Below are positions 60,068 to 64,000 of a DNA stretch of 64,000 bases, in pieces. The position numbers and the translations under genes were made by a program. Every line of letters begins with the position of its first letter. Position 1 is the stretch's first letter. The notes under the pieces were generated by a model that was given only the letters and a program-made list of their open reading frames with translations, was not told the origin of the DNA and made no database searches. The stretch comes from JANPPS01 sp965246835 (GTDB lineage Bacteria; Pseudomonadota; Alphaproteobacteria; Acetobacterales; Acetobacteraceae), in assembly GCA_965246835.1 (NCBI GenBank), contig CBDFFQ010000001.1, positions 1,860,001-1,924,000 on the forward strand, read 5' to 3'.

Positions 60068-60892
60068 GTGCAGTGCCGCGACATCGAGCTGGCGGACCTG
60101 CCGGGCGTGATCACCGTGTTGACGGAGGGGTTCGCCGATCAGCGTGGCGCGGCGTTCTGGCAACAGGGTCTGGCACGCCTCACGGCGCGGACCGTGCCGG
60201 AGGGCTATCCCCGCTACGGCACGCTGCTGGAGGCGAAGGGCGGGATCGAGGGCGTCATCCTGCAGATCTTCTGCCACGTGCCCGGCACCGACCAGGTCCG
60301 CTGCAACATGTCGAGCTGGTATGTCCGCCCTGCTTTCCGGCTGTTCGGCACGCCGTTGATCTCGCGGGCGTTCCGGCATGCCGCCACCTATACCAACATC
60401 ACCCCGGCGCCCCAGACCATCCCGATCCTGCGCGCCCAGGGCTATCTGCCGTTCTGCCAGGGGCGCCTGATCACACCGGCCTGGCTGGCCCGGTCCGAGC
60501 CCGCCCGCGTCGCGCCCTTCACCGAGGACGCTGCCTTGGCGGACAGCGACCGCGTCGTGTTGCGCGAGCATGCCGGGTTCGGCTGCATCAGCCTGGTGGC
60601 GAGGGCGGGTGGGCAATCGCATCCGTTCGTGTTCGCGCCGCGGCGGCGGATGGGGGTGGGGCTGGCCGTGCTGACCTATGCCGGGGTGGACGCCGGGTTC
60701 GCCCGCTTCGCCGCCCCGCTCGGCCGGTATTTGGCACGGCGGGGGTTTCCACTGGTGGTGCTGGATGCGGACGGGCCGATCCCGGGGCTGCCGGGCCGGT
60801 TCGATGGCGCACGCCCCAAATTCTACCGCGGACCCAACCGCCCCCGGATCGATGACCACGCCTATTCCGAACGGGCTGTGTTCGGGTCCTGA
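60068..60892 (+). CDS. GNAT-like acyltransferase, divergent from the ACP operon
   Basis: A 274-residue protein whose N-terminus (CRDIELADLPGVITVLTEGF) has the look of a GNAT acetyltransferase domain. Later parts (NMSSWYVRPAFRLFGTPLIS; LRAQGYLPFC) fit the same fold. GTG 60068 has GGAG at good spacing; an upstream ATG at 59975 would run back through the acyl carrier protein gene and is less likely. It shares a 76-bp divergent promoter gap with the ACP/ligase/SDR operon and might use or transfer that carrier's acyl group (inference). Confidence 0.6.
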   Translation: MQCRDIELADLPGVITVLTEGFADQRGAAFWQQGLARLTARTVPEGYPRYGTLLEAKGGIEGVILQIFCHVPGTDQVRCNMSSWYVRPAFRLFGTPLISRAFRHAATYTNITPAPQTIPILRAQGYLPFCQGRLITPAWLARSEPARVAPFTEDAALADSDRVVLREHAGFGCISLVARAGGQSHPFVFAPRRRMGVGLAVLTYAGVDAGFARFAAPLGRYLARRGFPLVVLDADGPIPGLPGRFDGARPKFYRGPNRPRIDDHAYSERAVFGS

Positions 60893-60897
60893 CCCGG

Positions 60898-62532
60898 TCA
60901 GAATACCAGGCGCAGAACCGTATAAAGCACCCCGGCCAGCAGCGCCGCCGCGGGCAGCGTCAGTACCCAGGCCAGCGCGATGCTCCGCACCGTGCTCCAT
61001 TGCAGGCCGGAGCCGTTGGCGGCCATGGTGCCCGCCACGCCGCTCGACAGCACGTGCGTGGTGGAGACCGGGAGGCCATACATGTCGGCGGCGCCGATCG
61101 TGACCATCGCCACCATCTCGGCCGAGGCGCCCTGGCCGTAGGTCAGATGCGTCTTGCCGATCCGCTCGCCGACCGTCACCACGATCCGCTTCCACCCGAT
61201 CATGGTGCCGAGCCCGAGCGCCACGGCCACCGCGACCTTCACCCAGAGCGGGATGAACTTCGTGCCCTGATCCAGCTCGGCCTTCCAGCCCTTCAGCGCG
61301 TCGTTTTCCTCCGCGCTGAACGCGACCTTCTGCTTCTGCATCAGCCGCACGGATTCCGATGCGAGGTACATGTCGTTGCGGACGTTCTGCACGGCCTCCG
61401 CCGGGACGTGCTTGATCGCGCCATAGCCCTGGACCTGCGTGCCCATGTCATGCGCGAGCGCGGCCAGCGCCGCATAGACCGGCGGCTTGTCGAAATCCCG
61501 GTCCCGCACGGCGGCGGTCACCACACCGCGCGCCTGGTCCGGCGCCACGGTCTGCCCGGCGGCGCGCGTCGTGAACAGGCCCTCCATCCGCTGCGTCGCC
61601 TGCATGAAGGCGGGCGTGCCGCTCTCCGGCAGAGCGCGATTGAGGGCATAGGCCGTGGGCGCCGCGCCGATCAGGATCAGCATGATCAGGCCCATGCCCT
61701 TCTGCCCGTCATTGGACCCATGGGCGAAGCTGACACCGGTGCAGGTCAGGATCAGCAGGCCGCGGATCCACACCGGCGGCCGGCTGTCGCCATCGGGCGC
61801 CGTGTAGAGCTGCTTGGACTTCACCACGAGCTTCAGCGCCAGCAGCAGGCAGGCGGCGCCCACGAAGCCCACCACCGGGCTGATCAGCAGCGCCTTGAAC
61901 ACGCTCTCGACCTGGCCCCAATCCACGCCCGAAACGCCCGACCCGGCATTCAGCAGCTGGTTCGCGAGCCCCACCCCGATGATCGACCCGATCAGCGTAT
62001 GGGACGAGCTGGCCGGCAGCCCAAGCGCCCAGGTGCCGAGGTTCCACAGGATGGCGGCGATCAGCAGCGCGAAGATCATCGCATATCCGGCGCCGCTGCC
62101 GACCTGCAGGATCAGCTCGACCGGCAACAGGCTCACCACCGTGAACGCCACGGCGCCCGATGACGTGAGCACGCCGAGGAAGTTGAAGAACCCGGACCAA
62201 ATCACCGCGGCCTGCGCCGGCAGGGAGTGCGTGTAGATCACGGTCGCGACCGCGTTGGCGGTGTCGTGGAAGCCGTTCACGAACTCGAACGCCAGCGCGA
62301 TCAGCAGCGCCACGCCCAGCAACACGAAGGCGCCGGTGGCAAGCGTGGGGCCGCCGGCCTCATGAATGTCCCCCATCAGGCCGCGCGTGGCATAGGCCAG
62401 CCCGGCCAGCAATACGGCGATGAAGATGATCGGGACGGAGGCGTGGGGCTTCTTGTCGAGATCCGGACCGCGCCGGGTTGCTGGGGCGTCCATTGTCATG
62501 GTGGGCGCCATGTCGGGCGTCAGGTCGGGCAT
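60898..62532 (-). CDS. Inorganic phosphate transporter (PiT family)
   Basis: A 544-residue membrane protein with two copies of the PiT signature: FEFVNGFHDTANAVATVIYT near residue 85 and a second GSNDGQKGMGLIML near 275, each with neighbouring helices (GLPASSSHTLIGSIIG; GLPVSTTHVLSSGVAG). A soluble loop lies at about 305-420. It imports phosphate (as metal-phosphate) with protons at low affinity. The N-terminal about 30 residues are cytoplasmic and Met/Pro-rich. It is convergent with the GNAT-like gene. Confidence 0.93.
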   Translation of the reverse strand: MPDLTPDMAPTMTMDAPATRRGPDLDKKPHASVPIIFIAVLLAGLAYATRGLMGDIHEAGGPTLATGAFVLLGVALLIALAFEFVNGFHDTANAVATVIYTHSLPAQAAVIWSGFFNFLGVLTSSGAVAFTVVSLLPVELILQVGSGAGYAMIFALLIAAILWNLGTWALGLPASSSHTLIGSIIGVGLANQLLNAGSGVSGVDWGQVESVFKALLISPVVGFVGAACLLLALKLVVKSKQLYTAPDGDSRPPVWIRGLLILTCTGVSFAHGSNDGQKGMGLIMLILIGAAPTAYALNRALPESGTPAFMQATQRMEGLFTTRAAGQTVAPDQARGVVTAAVRDRDFDKPPVYAALAALAHDMGTQVQGYGAIKHVPAEAVQNVRNDMYLASESVRLMQKQKVAFSAEENDALKGWKAELDQGTKFIPLWVKVAVAVALGLGTMIGWKRIVVTVGERIGKTHLTYGQGASAEMVAMVTIGAADMYGLPVSTTHVLSSGVAGTMAANGSGLQWSTVRSIALAWVLTLPAAALLAGVLYTVLRLVF

Positions 62533-62652
62533 CGCACTGCTCCTGCGTTCGTCCGTCCCTAACGGGAAGGGCGGCGCAGGAGCGATGGCGGTTTGGTTAC
62601 ATTCCCCAATCCCGGCCGCACGATTGCGCGAGAAGCGCCGGGCGGGGAGCGA

Positions 62653-63960
62653 TCAATAGCGATACAGGTCGTGCTTGAACGGGCCCGACACGGGCGCCCC
62701 GATATACTCGGCCTGCTTCGGCGTGAGCTTGGTCAGCGCCGCGCCGACCTTCGCCAGGTGCAACGCCGCGACCTTCTCATCGAGGTGCTTCGGCAGCGTA
62801 TAGACCTGGTTCTCATACTGGCCGGGCTTGGCCGTCCACAGCTCGAGCTGCGCCAGGACCTGGTTGGTGAACGACGCCGACATCACGAAGCTCGGGTGGC
62901 CCGTGGCGTTGCCGAGGTTCACGAGCCGCCCTTCGCTCAGCACGATCAGGCGCTTGCCGTCGGGGAACACGACCTCGTCGACCTGGGGCTTCACGTTCTC
63001 CCACCGGAAGTTGCGCAGGCCCTCGATCTGGATCTCGCTATCGAAGTGGCCGATGTTGCAGACGATGGCGCGGTTCTTCATGGCGCGCATGTGATCGACC
63101 GTCAGCACGTCGATGTTGCCGGTGGCGGTCACGAAGATGTCGCCGCGCGGCGCCGCGTCCTCCATCGTCACGACCTCGTAGCCCTCCATCGCGGCCTGCA
63201 GCGCGCAGATCGGGTCCACTTCCGTCACCAGCACCCGGCAGCCGCCATTCTTGAGACTGGCGGCGGAGCCCTTGCCCACGTCCCCATACCCGGCCACCAC
63301 GGCGACCTTGCCGGCCATCATCACATCCGTGCCGCGGCGGATCGCGTCGACCAGGCTCTCCTTGCAGCCATAGAGGTTGTCGAACTTGGACTTGGTCACG
63401 CTGTCGTTCACGTTGATGGCGGGCACCTTCAGCGTGCCGGCCTTCGCCATTTCCCACAGGCGATGCACGCCGGTGGTGGTTTCTTCACTCAGGCCCTTGA
63501 TGCCGGGCAGCAGGTCCGGGTGGTTCTCGTGAATGAGCTTGGTGAGGTCCCCGCCATCATCGAGGATCATGTTCGGCACCCAGCCATCGGGGCCGCGCAC
63601 GGTCGCCTCGATGCACTCCCAGAACTCCTTCTCGTCCATGCCCTTCCAGGCGAAGACGGGGATGCCGGCGGCGGCGATCGCGGCGGCGGCGTGGTCCTGG
63701 GTCGAGAAGATGTTGCAGCTGGACCAGCGGATGGTGGCGCCGAGTGCCGTCAGCGTCTCGATCAGCACGGCGGTCTGGATCGTCATGTGGAGAGAGCCGA
63801 CGATACGGGCGCCCTTCAGCGGCTGGGAGGCGCCGAATTCCTGGCGGAGCGCCATGAGGCCGGGCATCTCGTCCTCGGCCATGAGGATTTCCTTGCGGCC
63901 CCAGGCGGCGAGGGAGATGTCGCGGACCTTGTAGTCGTGCTGCACATTGATATCGGGCAT
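62653..63960 (-). CDS. ahcY: S-adenosylhomocysteinase
   Basis: A 435-residue SAH hydrolase of the usual length. SLHMTIQTAVLIETL, WSSCNIFSTQDHAAAAI, the NAD motif VAGYGDVGKGSAASLK, NVNDSVTKSKFDNLYG and the closing KHDLYRY are diagnostic. It cleaves SAH to homocysteine and adenosine to sustain methylation. AAGGAGG precedes the ATG. Only 40 bp of upstream DNA are present, too little to judge whether a SAH or SAM riboswitch controls it. Confidence 0.97.
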   Translation of the reverse strand: MPDINVQHDYKVRDISLAAWGRKEILMAEDEMPGLMALRQEFGASQPLKGARIVGSLHMTIQTAVLIETLTALGATIRWSSCNIFSTQDHAAAAIAAAGIPVFAWKGMDEKEFWECIEATVRGPDGWVPNMILDDGGDLTKLIHENHPDLLPGIKGLSEETTTGVHRLWEMAKAGTLKVPAINVNDSVTKSKFDNLYGCKESLVDAIRRGTDVMMAGKVAVVAGYGDVGKGSAASLKNGGCRVLVTEVDPICALQAAMEGYEVVTMEDAAPRGDIFVTATGNIDVLTVDHMRAMKNRAIVCNIGHFDSEIQIEGLRNFRWENVKPQVDEVVFPDGKRLIVLSEGRLVNLGNATGHPSFVMSASFTNQVLAQLELWTAKPGQYENQVYTLPKHLDEKVAALHLAKVGAALTKLTPKQAEYIGAPVSGPFKHDLYRY

Positions 63961-64000
63961 GAGGGTGGCCTCCTTCGGATGCGCGACGTCATATAAGGAT

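Noticed and set aside
63961..64000. SAH or SAM riboswitch upstream of ahcY
   Set aside because: Such elements occur before ahcY in proteobacteria, but only 40 bp are available and they show just the ribosome binding site.

Overview
The window is about 64 kb of GC-rich, densely packed bacterial chromosome. Most genes run in short operons with 1-17 bp overlaps. Gene content and protein style suggest an alphaproteobacterium of the Rhodospirillales, most likely Acetobacteraceae: a PhoH-YbeY-CorC run, a fused NuoE/NuoF-type formate dehydrogenase subunit, a ClpP paralogue, DUF1800/DUF1501 secreted proteins and glyoxylate carboligase. This is inferred from gene content; no marker gene was compared. 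No rRNA, tRNA, phage or transposase was seen.

Layout. 1-1653: 5' part of a TamA-like outer-membrane assembly factor, running off the left edge. 1778-7390: acyltransferase, then miaB-phoH-ybeY-corC (tRNA and rRNA maturation) and an HD-domain protein. 7448-10810: DUF1800/DUF1501 pair with murQ. 10824-16987: GntR regulator divergent from a serine-glyoxylate-type aminotransferase, an MFS carrier and a large FAD/Fe-S 2-hydroxyacid dehydrogenase, probably one catabolic unit. 17069-22052: assorted genes including mobA. 22126-28790: moeA-mobB divergent from a cytosolic NAD-linked formate dehydrogenase operon with a DUF2442 protein between its two large subunits. The enzyme sits beside three of its molybdenum-cofactor genes. 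28796-31716: DUF4139 protein and a renalase-like flavoprotein.

31720-33519 carries two adjacent RadC-family genes: one keeps the JAMM metal site but has a degenerate N-terminus, the other keeps the N-terminal helical domain but has lost the metal site. Between them is a coding stretch that appears to join the first RadC through a one-base frameshift. 33573-36561: GMC oxidoreductase, a receiver-like protein lacking its phospho-acceptor Asp, and a divergent ClpP-like protease. 36568-37286 is a 193-194 bp tandem repeat built from the 3' end of the neighbouring quinone oxidoreductase gene plus a palindromic element. 37287-41879: quinone oxidoreductase, amidase, orphan binding protein, secreted hydrolase. 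41927-48259: a binding protein overlapping a DAACS symporter, then a complete polyamine-type ABC importer. 49115-49782: Phd/VapC-type toxin-antitoxin pair.

49751-52553 (BtpA-like, upp, GTP cyclohydrolase II-like) matches the core of the URC uracil-catabolism pathway known from fungi and some bacteria, with the BtpA-like barrel as an unexplained third member. 52624-57796: FAH-family and dienelactone hydrolases, then glxR and gcl (glyoxylate to glycerate), with a divergent IclR regulator and two matching candidate operators. 57793-60892: a small acyl carrier protein / acyl-activating enzyme / SDR operon divergent from a GNAT-like gene. 60898-63960: PitA-type phosphate transporter and ahcY.

Taken together, the window is strong in C1/C2 metabolism: formate oxidation, glyoxylate transamination and carboligation, and hydroxyacid oxidation. 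Three families of dispersed palindromic repeats occupy intergenic gaps; one of them contains the start codon and probable ribosome binding site of upp.
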